Assembly (NCBI GenBank): GCA_044356865.1
Contig: JBIKVN010000179.1
Location: 1 to 6,881 of the forward strand
Source of the DNA: JBEIUL01 sp044356865
Lineage (GTDB): Bacteria; Planctomycetota; Phycisphaerae; Phycisphaerales; SM1A02
DNA: 6,881 nt
Direction of reading: 5' to 3'
This document shows, piece after piece, positions 1 through 6,182 of the stretch (position 1 is its first letter; every line of letters starts with the position of its first letter). The position numbers were made by a program, and so were the translations under genes. Below the pieces are notes generated by a model. The model was given only the letters and a program-made list of their open reading frames with translations, did not search any database and was not told where the DNA came from.

Positions 1-106
1 GACGGAGGTCGAGTCCGTAGCAGCGCGACGTGTAGGGGCTGAAGTGCCGCTCGTCGGTGAGGTACGAGAGGAACTGCCGGACGATGGGAAGGTGATCTTG
101 CTGCAT
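1..106 (-). CDS. Xer-type tyrosine recombinase, N-terminal fragment (partial)
   Basis: The gene starts at ATG 106-104 and runs off the left edge, so only 35 residues are visible. They begin MQQDHLPIVRQFLSYL and continue with TDERHFSPYTSRCYGLDLR. This is the pattern of the N-terminal SAM-like core-binding domain of XerC/XerD integrases: a helix with FLxYL, then ER-x-x-S-x-x-T-x-x-x-Y-x-x-DL. Family members cut and rejoin DNA through a catalytic tyrosine in the C-terminal domain, usually to resolve chromosome dimers at dif. That domain lies outside the window, so catalytic competence and the choice between XerC, XerD and a phage or element integrase cannot be judged. There is no strong Shine-Dalgarno site: an AAGGAG (about 154-159, minus strand) is too far upstream, and no in-frame start was found between it and the ATG. 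The gene reads in the same direction as the upstream lipoprotein gene but is separated from it by 245 bp. Confidence 0.72.
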   Translation of the reverse strand, partial: MQQDHLPIVRQFLSYLTDERHFSPYTSRCYGLDLR

Positions 107-351
107 GGACTCGTCTCGTCGAACGGGGTGCGGGAACGTCCCTTCGGGAACGCTCCTTTCTCCCGGGCTCTACGGCTATCGGCCGTTCGCGGTCGCCGGT
201 TGAATGGCAGTTGCGAAGAGTTCCGGGACTTCCCGGTGTTTACCCCGGACCTGACCGGAGACGACCCGGAAAGGGCCGAGGTTCGCGGCGGCCGGGCGAA
301 ATCCGCGCGGGGAAGGGCTCTTTTTGCCCAAGAGAAACGGAGGAACGGGGT
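107..351. other. Non-coding gap between lipoprotein gene and xer-like gene
   Basis: These 245 bp separate two minus-strand genes and contain no convincing coding region. They hold several small dyads: CCGGG-ACTT-CCCGG at 223-236, GGCCG/CGGCC at 274-278 and 289-293, and GGGC/GCCC at 315-318 and 326-329. None is followed by a T-run on the minus strand, so no classical terminator is evident. An 8-bp direct repeat CGGGAACG occurs at 131-138 and 145-152, just upstream of the xer-like start. A promoter for the xer-like gene is expected here, but I see no good -35/-10 pair; the best (TTCAAC, 18 nt, GATAGC on the minus strand) is poor. Confidence 0.5.
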
Positions 352-1545
352 TCACTCGTCGGCCGGCTTGCCGTCGGCGAGGCGGGCCTCGCCGCTCCCG
401 AGGCTCGGCGGCCGCAGGCTCCAAAGGGCGTCGATGCCACCCCGATCGGTCACGAACAGGATCCGGTCGCCGGCGCGGCCGCGGAGCCAAGCCGGCTGCA
501 TGTTCCGGGCGACCCCCGAGGTCAGGAGCCGGCGGTCGGACCCGTCGGCGCGGGCCGCCCACAGGTCGCTGCGGCCGTCGCGGCCCGCGTCAGCGGTTTC
601 GACCACGGTCACGAAGGCGATCCGCTCGGCGTCAGGCGACCAGCACGGCTGGATCGTGGCGGCGTTCCGAGCCACGACCAGCGGACGTTCGTCGATGAGT
701 CGCGACCCGTGCACATCGATCGCCCAAAGGCCCCACCGCGGAGACTGGCCGTCGCCGGCCCGCTGCACGAGGATCGTCGAGCGGCCGTTCCGCCCCGTCG
801 CGACCGGGCTCCAGCGGGGCAGGAACCCCGCGGCGAGGAACTTGGCCTGTCCAGGCCGCGTGGCGTCGACGGTCCAGATTTCCCACTCCCCGCTCGGTCC
901 GCGCCGCGAGAACGCCAGCCGCTGGCCGTCGGGTGACCAGGTCGGGTGGATCTCGTCGGCGGCGTCGTCGGTGATCTGCACGGGCGTCCCGCCGGCCACC
1001 GGGGCGACGAGCACGTTCCAATTCCCGTCCGAATCGCTCGCGAACGCCACGGATCGCCCGTCGGGCGAGATCGCCGGCATGATCTGGTCGCCGGGCATCG
1101 TCACCAACGGCGCGACGTCGCGACCGAGAAGCGAGCGGCGGTAGAGGTCGAAATCCTGCCGCTGCTGCCGCGAGGCGAAGGCGACGAAGGTGCCGGCCCG
1201 ATCGACCTCGGGCATGAAGTCCCCGGTGGTCGTGAGCCCCGAGAGGCGGCGCAGGTCGCGCTCGACCTCGTCGGCCTCGGCGATGGCTGCCGGGTCGGGG
1301 GCGGGAGCCGACCCCGTCGAAGTCCGCGGGCCCGTCGAGAACGACTCGGCAAACGGCATGGGTCCACCCGCCGCCGATTCCGCGTCCGCAGCAGTCGGGA
1401 TCCAGACGGTTTCGACCGGGGCCGGCTCAGGCGGAGAGTCGCAGGCGAGGATGCAGAGACAGGCCAGCGATGCGACGGCAAGCGGACGGGAGAAGCCCGA
1501 AACTTGCGGAAACGAGGTAGGTCCGACAGGTCGAGGATCGTTCAC
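352..1545 (-). CDS. TolB/PD40-type beta-propeller lipoprotein
   Basis: This 397-aa protein has a lipoprotein signal peptide. A basic, polar n-region (R5, R20) is followed by a hydrophobic stretch at about 21-34 and a lipobox ILAC with the lipidated cysteine at C35. Residues 36-105 are a low-complexity, Pro/Ala/Ser-rich linker that would tether the domain to a membrane. Residues from about 106 to 380 contain about six PD40/WD40-like repeats, with SPDG at 160-163 and 204-207, SPDA at 303-306 and degenerate copies near 111-124, 243-262 and 350-366. Six blades match the TolB propeller. Such domains usually bind proteins or peptides; no catalytic domain is present. There is no Pal, TolA or TolR neighbour, so a role in the Tol-Pal complex is not supported. 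The GTG start is chosen because GGAG lies 6 nt upstream and gives a complete signal peptide. It is probably transcribed alone from the promoter at 1587-1616. Confidence 0.85.
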   Translation of the reverse strand: MNDPRPVGPTSFPQVSGFSRPLAVASLACLCILACDSPPEPAPVETVWIPTAADAESAAGGPMPFAESFSTGPRTSTGSAPAPDPAAIAEADEVERDLRRLSGLTTTGDFMPEVDRAGTFVAFASRQQRQDFDLYRRSLLGRDVAPLVTMPGDQIMPAISPDGRSVAFASDSDGNWNVLVAPVAGGTPVQITDDAADEIHPTWSPDGQRLAFSRRGPSGEWEIWTVDATRPGQAKFLAAGFLPRWSPVATGRNGRSTILVQRAGDGQSPRWGLWAIDVHGSRLIDERPLVVARNAATIQPCWSPDAERIAFVTVVETADAGRDGRSDLWAARADGSDRRLLTSGVARNMQPAWLRGRAGDRILFVTDRGGIDALWSLRPPSLGSGEARLADGKPADE

Positions 1546-1551
1546 GATTCG

Positions 1552-1555
1552 CTCC
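1552..1555 (-). promoter_or_regulatory. Ribosome-binding site of the lipoprotein gene
   Basis: On the minus strand GGAG is followed by a 6-nt spacer (CGAATC) and the GTG at 1545-1543. This supports the GTG as the true start. Confidence 0.65.
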
Positions 1556-1586
1556 GGACGAGGATGGACTCGGCAATCCCATGTGG

Positions 1587-1616
1587 CTTATAGGACTTCG
1601 AATTGGACAGGCACAA
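1587..1616 (-). promoter_or_regulatory. Candidate sigma70-type promoter of the lipoprotein gene
   Basis: On the minus strand TATAAG (1592-1587) matches the -10 consensus at five of six positions. TTGTGC (1616-1611) lies 18 nt upstream as a weak -35, matching only the first three bases well. Transcription would begin near 1580 and give a leader of about 35 nt containing the GGAG site. The assignment rests on sequence match alone, but this is the most AT-rich short stretch in the intergenic region. Confidence 0.45.
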
Positions 1617-1659
1617 TCGGTCCCAGCAGCCGCCGCACTCCTCCCCCATCGCGGTTCCC

Positions 1660-1669
1660 TTCGGCCGAA
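1660..1669. promoter_or_regulatory. Palindrome in the divergent intergenic region, possible operator
   Basis: TTCGGCCGAA is a perfect 10-bp palindrome. It is flanked nearly symmetrically by CGGT (1652-1655) and ACCG (1673-1676), off by one base. It lies between the candidate promoters of the lipoprotein gene and of the tRNA, where a regulator could act on either. In GC-rich DNA a palindrome of this length can easily arise by chance. Confidence 0.2.
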
Positions 1670-1682
1670 TCGACCGTGAGTC

Positions 1683-1710
1683 TTCCAATAACCCGGCCCT
1701 GAACTACACT
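1683..1710 (+). promoter_or_regulatory. Candidate promoter of tRNA-Lys
   Basis: TACACT (1705-1710) is a moderate -10 element (four of six consensus bases) ending 11 nt before the mature tRNA 5' end, so transcription would start a few bases before the tRNA. The -35 match, TTCCAA at 1683-1688 with a 16-nt spacer, is poor. Position is the main support. Confidence 0.3.
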
Positions 1711-1721
1711 TGCCGATCCCC

Positions 1722-1794
1722 GATTGCGTAGCTCAGTCGGTAGAGCAAGCGGCTTTTAACCGCTAGGTCGTGGGTTCGAGTCCCACCGCAATCA
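1722..1794 (+). tRNA. trnK: tRNA-Lys (anticodon UUU)
   Basis: This 73-nt sequence folds into a full cloverleaf. The acceptor stem is GATTGCG (1722-1728) with CGCAATC (1787-1793) and discriminator A1794. The D arm is GCTC/GAGC with an AGTCGGTA loop. The anticodon stem is AGCGG/CCGCT around loop CTTTTAA, placing TTT at 1755-1757, which reads lysine codons AAA and, by wobble, AAG. The variable loop is AGGTC and the T arm is GTGGG/CCCAC with a TTCGAGT loop. All stems are perfectly paired. CCA is not encoded, because GTG follows A1794, so it must be added by tRNA nucleotidyltransferase. The gene stands alone, divergent from the lipoprotein gene and directly upstream of the SNF2 gene on the same strand. 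Confidence 0.97.
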
Positions 1795-1796
1795 GT

Positions 1797-1820
1797 GGAT
1801 CCGGGCACTTCCCCGGATTC
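1797..1820 (+). terminator. Hairpin directly after tRNA-Lys (terminator-like or 3' trailer)
   Basis: ATCCGGG (1799-1805) pairs perfectly with CCCGGAT (1812-1818) around a 6-nt loop. G1798-T1819 and G1797-C1820 extend the stem to 9 bp. It begins 2 nt after the tRNA 3' end. No T-run follows, so it is not a classical intrinsic terminator. It may terminate weakly, protect or stop 3' processing, or simply form in the leader of the SNF2 mRNA. Confidence 0.5.
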
Positions 1821-1832
1821 TCCGACCACCCT

Positions 1833-1856
1833 CCGGACCCCCGACGGGGCGTCCGG
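1833..1856 (+). terminator. Second GC-rich hairpin in the tRNA-SNF2 spacer
   Basis: CCGGAC (1833-1838) pairs with GTCCGG (1851-1856), and CCCC (1839-1842) with GGGG (1846-1849). The loop is GAC and C1850 is bulged, making about 10 bp of almost pure GC. It ends 22 nt before the proposed SNF2 ATG. It lacks a T-run, so its role as terminator, attenuator or plain leader structure is open. Confidence 0.45.
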
Positions 1857-1878
1857 CACTTCCCCCGCCGAACCTCGG

Positions 1879-4800
1879 ATGCTCGTCCTGCACGCCTTCT
1901 GGAGCCGGAACCGCCTCAACCTGTGGGCGGAGGATTCCGCGCGGGCTTTGGCGACCGACACCGACGACTCGACGGCTCCGCTCGTCCATCCCTATGCGGC
2001 GGAACCGGCGGCGATCCGCGCCGCCCTCGTCGCGGGCGGGTTCGCCGGCGAGCGCGACTTCGGGCCCGACGGAGTCGAAACCCTGACGCTGCCGTTCTGG
2101 GTTCCGCCGCAGGCCCGCGAGCGCGGCACCAGCCTCCCGATGCCGGGTGACCGGCTCGCGGGCATCCTCGCGATCGACGAGGACCTCCGGCTCGAGGCGC
2201 ACGCGGCGACTTCGCGAGTGCCCTGCGTGACGCTGCCGCCGGCCGCGGCCCTCGCGACGCTGGTGCGGATGTCGACCGCCGATCACGCGGTGCCCGTACC
2301 CGGCGTCTCCGGCGGACTCGCGATCGGCGTCGATGTGCGGTACTGGACGGCCACCGCACGATTCCTCGCCGATCTCCTCGTCGACCAACGGTTCGTCCCG
2401 ACGCTGGTCCAGGATCGCGACGGCGAGGCGCGGGCCCAATGGATCCCGTGGCTTTCCGACGCCAAGACCGAAGGCCGCCTCGGCGTGCTGATCGAGTCGA
2501 TGCCCGCGGCCAGCCGGGCCGCCGTCGACGACGCCCGCGGGCAGCCGTGGCCGATCCTCGAGTCGGCCCTGCACGCGATGACCGACGCCTATGTGCGGCA
2601 GGTGCTGGCGGCGGAAAACTTCGGCGAGGCGATCGAGGATCGCGACCCGACGGGCGATCCGCACGTCGCGTGGCTCGCCGGACTCCTCAACGGCTCGACG
2701 GGCCTCCCGGGATCCGCCCCGGCCAACCTCGCCCTGCTGCGCGGCGCCCGCAGCTGGCTCGCCCAGCTCGACGACGTCACCGAAGGTCGCCTGGTCCGGC
2801 TCTGCCTCGAGCTCAACGAGCCCGACGCGGACGTCCTCACGCCCGAGCAGGCCATGGCCGCAACCTGGCGGCTTCGCTTCAAGCTGGTCACGACCGACGA
2901 GCCGCCGGTCTTCATCGACGCCGAGCAGGTGTGGGAACAGGGCGGAAGTTCGCTCAAGGGACTGCTCGCCTCGCTCGGCGGCGACGGCGACACCGCGAGC
3001 GACCTGCTGCTGGCCGAGCTCGCGCGGGCCGGCCGCATCTACTCGCGCATCGAGAAGGCCCTCGACGAGAGTACACCGACCGGCCTCGACCTCACCACCG
3101 CCGAGGCGTACCACTTCCTGCGCGAGTACCGGGCGATCCTGGCTGAGGCCGGCTTCGAGATCCTCGTGCCGAGCTGGTGGGGCCAGTCGGCCAGCCGGCT
3201 CGGGGCGCGGCTGCTCATCGAGAGCGAGCCGTCGGACGGAGGCTCGACCGGCGGCGAGCGTCGCGGCGAGCTCGGGCTGAACGCGCTCGTCGGCTACACC
3301 TGGCAGGTCGCGCTCGGCGATCGCCCGATCTCGCTCGACGAGCTGCGGGCGCTGGCCGCGACCGGCTCGCCGCTGGTGAAGCTCAACGGGCAGTGGGTCG
3401 AGATCCGGCCCGACGACCTGCAGGGCGCGAGCAAGTTCCTCGCCGAGCATCCCGGCGGGCAGATGACGCTGCTCGAGGCCCTGCGGCTTGCCCACGGGCT
3501 CGAGGGCTCGACCGGCAGCCTGCCGATCCTCGGCCTCGACGCGACCGGCTGGGTCGGTGACCTGCTGCGCTCGGGCGGCGTCGACGAGAAGCTCAACCTC
3601 GTCGAGCAGCCCGCGAACTTCCGTGGCGAGCTCCGGCCCTACCAGCGGGCGGGACTCTCGTGGATGGCGTTCCTCGACCGCTTCGGGCTCGGGGCGTGCC
3701 TCGCCGACGACATGGGCCTCGGCAAGACCATCCAGCTCATCGCCCTGCTCCAGCACGAGCGCTCGCTGCTCGCCCCGGGCGAGAAGCCCGGCCCGACACT
3801 GCTGGTCGCGCCGATGTCGGTCGTCGGCAACTGGGCCCGCGAGCTCGGTCGGTTCGCGCCGGAACTCTCGACCCATGTCCACCACGGGCTCGAGCGGCCG
3901 AGCGGGGCCCGCTTCGAGGAGATCGCGAAGTCCGCCGACGTCACCATCACGACCTACGCCCTCGTCACCCGCGACCGCGAGGCCCTCGCCCGCCTCCACT
4001 GGCGCCGTGTGGTGCTCGACGAGGCCCAGCACATCAAGAACCCGCCGACCAAGCAGACCGCGGCGATCCGCTCGCTCCGCTGCTCGCAGCGGATCGCCCT
4101 CACCGGCACGCCGGTCGAGAACCGCCTCACCGAGCTCTGGTCGATCATGGAGTTCTGCTCGCCCGGCTACCTCGGCACGCAGGGCGACTTCCGCCGCCGC
4201 TTCGCGGTGCCGATCGAGCGCCACCGCGACCGCCGCCAGGCCGAGCGGCTGCGGGCCCTGGTGCGGCCCTTCGTGCTGCGCCGCGTCAAGACCGACCCGA
4301 AGGTCATCACCGACCTTCCGCCGCTGGTCGAGAGCCGCCAGATCGTGCCCCTCACCGACGAGCAGACCCGGCTCTATTCGGGCGTGGTGAACGACATGCT
4401 CAAGCGGGTCGACATGGCCGAAGGCATCCGCCGCCGCGGCCTGGTGCTGTCGGCCCTCGTGAAGCTCAAGCAGATCTGCAATCACCCGGCCCACTTCCTG
4501 AAGGAAGAAGCCGCGACCGCCGCGACGGCCAAGGCGATCGCCGAGGCGGACGACGGGGTCGGCGGGCTGGCCGCGGACGCGTCGGTCTCGGCCCGCTCGG
4601 GCAAGTCGATCCGCCTGATCGAGATGCTCGAGGAGCTGCTCGCCGGCGGCAACCGCGCCCTCATCTTCACGCAGTACCGGCAGATGGGCCACCTGCTCGT
4701 CTCGATGATCCGCCGCGAGCTCGACACCGAGGCCCTCTTCCTCCACGGCGGCACGCCGCAGGTCCGCCGCGAGGAGCTCGTCGACCGCTTCCAGTCGGGC

Positions 4801-5145
4801 GATCCGGCGGTGCCGATCTTCGTGCTCAGCCTGAAGGCCGGCGGCGTGGGCCTCAACCTCACGAGCGCCAACCACGTCTTCCACTACGACCGCTGGTGGA
4901 ACCCCGCGGTCGAGAACCAGGCGACCGACCGGGCCTTCCGCATCGGGCAGACCCGCACCGTGAACGTGCACAAGATGATCTCGGCCGATTCGCTCGAGGA
5001 ACGGATCGACCAGATGATCGAGCAGAAGACCGAGCTGGCCTCGCAGATCATCAGCGCCGGAGATTCGGGCCTCACCGAACTCTCGACCGGCCAGCTCCGC
5101 GAGCTGCTCTCGCTGCGCCGCAACGCCATGGAGGACGACGCGTGA
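1879..5145 (+). CDS. SNF2-family DEAD/DEAH-type ATPase (bacterial HelZ-like)
   Basis: The protein is 1088 aa from ATG 1879. Its N terminus, MLVLHAFWSRNRLNLWAED, matches the usual opening of bacterial SNF2 proteins of this class, so I prefer this ATG to the in-frame GTG at 1795, which abuts the tRNA and would add 28 Pro/Ser/Thr-rich residues. Residues 1 to about 460 form the SNF2-associated N-terminal region. About 465-545 (GLNALVGYTWQVALGDRPIS onward) resembles the bacterial SNF2 helicase-associated domain (DUF3670 type). The ATPase core follows: LRPYQ at 585-589, Walker A DDMGLGKT with K616, motif Ia LLVAPMSVVGNW (641-652), motif II DEAQ (714-717), motif III TGTP (742-745), motif V GGVGLNL (988-994) and motif VI QATDRAFRIGQ (1014-1024; R1018, R1021). 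All key residues are intact. SNF2 enzymes use ATP to translocate on double-stranded DNA and remodel bound proteins; true strand unwinding is not expected. The target is unknown. It is coupled to the SWIM gene downstream. The start region has no Shine-Dalgarno site. Confidence 0.93.
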   Translation: MLVLHAFWSRNRLNLWAEDSARALATDTDDSTAPLVHPYAAEPAAIRAALVAGGFAGERDFGPDGVETLTLPFWVPPQARERGTSLPMPGDRLAGILAIDEDLRLEAHAATSRVPCVTLPPAAALATLVRMSTADHAVPVPGVSGGLAIGVDVRYWTATARFLADLLVDQRFVPTLVQDRDGEARAQWIPWLSDAKTEGRLGVLIESMPAASRAAVDDARGQPWPILESALHAMTDAYVRQVLAAENFGEAIEDRDPTGDPHVAWLAGLLNGSTGLPGSAPANLALLRGARSWLAQLDDVTEGRLVRLCLELNEPDADVLTPEQAMAATWRLRFKLVTTDEPPVFIDAEQVWEQGGSSLKGLLASLGGDGDTASDLLLAELARAGRIYSRIEKALDESTPTGLDLTTAEAYHFLREYRAILAEAGFEILVPSWWGQSASRLGARLLIESEPSDGGSTGGERRGELGLNALVGYTWQVALGDRPISLDELRALAATGSPLVKLNGQWVEIRPDDLQGASKFLAEHPGGQMTLLEALRLAHGLEGSTGSLPILGLDATGWVGDLLRSGGVDEKLNLVEQPANFRGELRPYQRAGLSWMAFLDRFGLGACLADDMGLGKTIQLIALLQHERSLLAPGEKPGPTLLVAPMSVVGNWARELGRFAPELSTHVHHGLERPSGARFEEIAKSADVTITTYALVTRDREALARLHWRRVVLDEAQHIKNPPTKQTAAIRSLRCSQRIALTGTPVENRLTELWSIMEFCSPGYLGTQGDFRRRFAVPIERHRDRRQAERLRALVRPFVLRRVKTDPKVITDLPPLVESRQIVPLTDEQTRLYSGVVNDMLKRVDMAEGIRRRGLVLSALVKLKQICNHPAHFLKEEAATAATAKAIAEADDGVGGLAADASVSARSGKSIRLIEMLEELLAGGNRALIFTQYRQMGHLLVSMIRRELDTEALFLHGGTPQVRREELVDRFQSGDPAVPIFVLSLKAGGVGLNLTSANHVFHYDRWWNPAVENQATDRAFRIGQTRTVNVHKMISADSLEERIDQMIEQKTELASQIISAGDSGLTELSTGQLRELLSLRRNAMEDDA
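5130..5134 (+). promoter_or_regulatory. Ribosome-binding site of the SWIM gene
   Basis: GGAGG lies inside the last codons of the SNF2 gene, 7 nt before GTG 5142. It fixes the start of the SWIM protein and fits translational coupling through the GTGA overlap. Confidence 0.75.
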
Positions 5146-6182
5146 TCCCCCGCGAACCGACCCGGGTCGTCCGCCGCGACGGGCCTCGGCGGCTCAAGGC
5201 CGGCATCCGGCTGCGCCGCAAGGAGGGGTACGAGAACCTCCGCTGGCCGGCGCAGCCGTGGTTCGCGGCGATCGCCGGCGCTCCCGACGCGAATCTGGCG
5301 GAAGGGCTCGATTACGCCCGGGCGGGCCAGGTCGGGGCGTTCAGCGTCGAGCCCGGTCGGATCGTGGCCTCGGTGCAGGGCCGGTCGCCGCGGCCCTACG
5401 AGACGACGATCGACGTGCTGCCGCTCTCGCCCTCCGAGTGGGATCGCGTCATCGCGACCATGGCCGGGGAGGCGCTCTGGTCGGCCAAGCTGCTGACCGG
5501 CGAACTGCCGACGGCGATCGAGTCGGTGTTCCTGGGCGTCGGGCGTTCGCTGCTGCCGGTGCCCGCCGAACTCGCCGCCCGATGCTCGTGCCCCGACCGC
5601 ACCGAGCGACCCGAGGTCCCCTGCAAACATCTCGTCGCGGTCGCATGCCTGCTCGCCGAGCGGGTTGAACTCGACCCGCTGCTCTGTTTCACGCTGCGCG
5701 GCCTCGACGGCCAGCGCCTGCTCGAGCGGCTGCAGGAAGCCCGCACCATCGCGACCCGCGGTACGTCGACCGCCCACTCGAACCCGTCGATCTCCGAGGC
5801 GATTCCCGCGCCGCCGCCGCTCGAGCGCTGCCTGCGCGACTTCTGGCGACCGGGCCAGCGGCTCGACGAGCTGGGCGGGCTCGACGCCGAGGAGCGGATC
5901 CCGCACGCCCTGCTGCGGCGGCTCGGTCCGACCCCGTTCCAGGCGGGCCTGCGACCCTCGGCCGACGTCGGCCCGCGGCACGGTCGCACCGTTCCCACCA
6001 TCGCTCCCGAGTCCGCGCCGCCGGTCTCGCGTTTCCCGCTCGTCGGACTGCTCGCGAGCATCTATGACTCGGTCGCGACGGCCGCCGGCGAGCTCCGCGA
6101 CGCCGGTCCGGCCGAAGAAGGCCCCGAACCGTCGCCCGATCAGGCCGGCGACGGGAACGACTCGCCGAACGCCGCGCGGTAA
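5142..6182 (+). CDS. SWIM zinc-finger protein, partner of the SNF2 ATPase
   Basis: The protein is 346 aa from GTG 5142, which shares GTGA (5142-5145) with the SNF2 stop. The reading frame is open far upstream inside the SNF2 gene, but the GGAGG site and stop-start overlap single out this GTG. Residues 1-30 are basic. Residues 55-90 (GLDYARAGQVGAFSVEPGRI onward) match the region that usually precedes a bacterial SWIM domain. The zinc ligands are C148-S-C150, ten residues, then C161-K-H163, the CxCx(n)CxH signature. SWIM domains are known to bind zinc and are proposed to contact DNA or protein. A linker of about 40 residues leads to a conserved-looking tail with LRDFW (W235) and LLRRLGPTPF (257-266). 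The last 40 residues are Pro/Glu/Asp-rich and probably disordered. I infer a cytoplasmic protein that helps the SNF2 ATPase choose or hold its substrate. No enzymatic domain is visible. The 3' end overlaps ppa by 43 nt. Confidence 0.9.
   Translation: MIPREPTRVVRRDGPRRLKAGIRLRRKEGYENLRWPAQPWFAAIAGAPDANLAEGLDYARAGQVGAFSVEPGRIVASVQGRSPRPYETTIDVLPLSPSEWDRVIATMAGEALWSAKLLTGELPTAIESVFLGVGRSLLPVPAELAARCSCPDRTERPEVPCKHLVAVACLLAERVELDPLLCFTLRGLDGQRLLERLQEARTIATRGTSTAHSNPSISEAIPAPPPLERCLRDFWRPGQRLDELGGLDAEERIPHALLRRLGPTPFQAGLRPSADVGPRHGRTVPTIAPESAPPVSRFPLVGLLASIYDSVATAAGELRDAGPAEEGPEPSPDQAGDGNDSPNAAR

Noticed and set aside
315..329. GGGC/GCCC stem with a T-rich loop as terminator of the lipoprotein gene
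   Set aside because: The stem is only 4 bp, and the T-run lies in the loop on the plus strand, so it is A-rich in the relevant minus-strand transcript.
44..1593. Long plus-strand open frames across the lipoprotein gene
   Set aside because: These are antisense to a gene with a clear signal peptide and propeller repeats, and their translations are Arg/Pro-rich without domains.
1722..1794. tRNA-Lys as attachment site of an integrated element, given a tyrosine recombinase in the window
   Set aside because: The recombinase is 1.6 kb away, reads outward and looks like a housekeeping Xer protein. I saw no second copy of the tRNA 3' end, and the neighbouring genes are core-type with similar composition.
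1792..4971. A 1059-codon open frame on the minus strand opposite the SNF2 gene
   Set aside because: It mirrors the SNF2 coding strand. High-GC genes with strong third-position bias commonly leave the complementary frame free of stops. Its product is rich in Arg, Ala, Glu and Val repeats with no recognisable domain, while the plus strand encodes all SNF2 motifs.
3660..5141. Upstream in-frame extension of the SWIM protein into the SNF2 gene
   Set aside because: The frame is open but overlaps the SNF2 ATPase core. The GGAGG site and GTGA overlap place the start at 5142, and the upstream translation is Arg/Pro-rich shadow sequence.
1879..6182. Zorya- or DISARM-type defence locus based on the SNF2 helicase
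   Set aside because: No ZorA/B/C-like motor genes, methylase, nuclease or other drm-type partners are present. The SNF2 protein has the N-terminal architecture of the widespread HelZ-like/SWIM-associated class.
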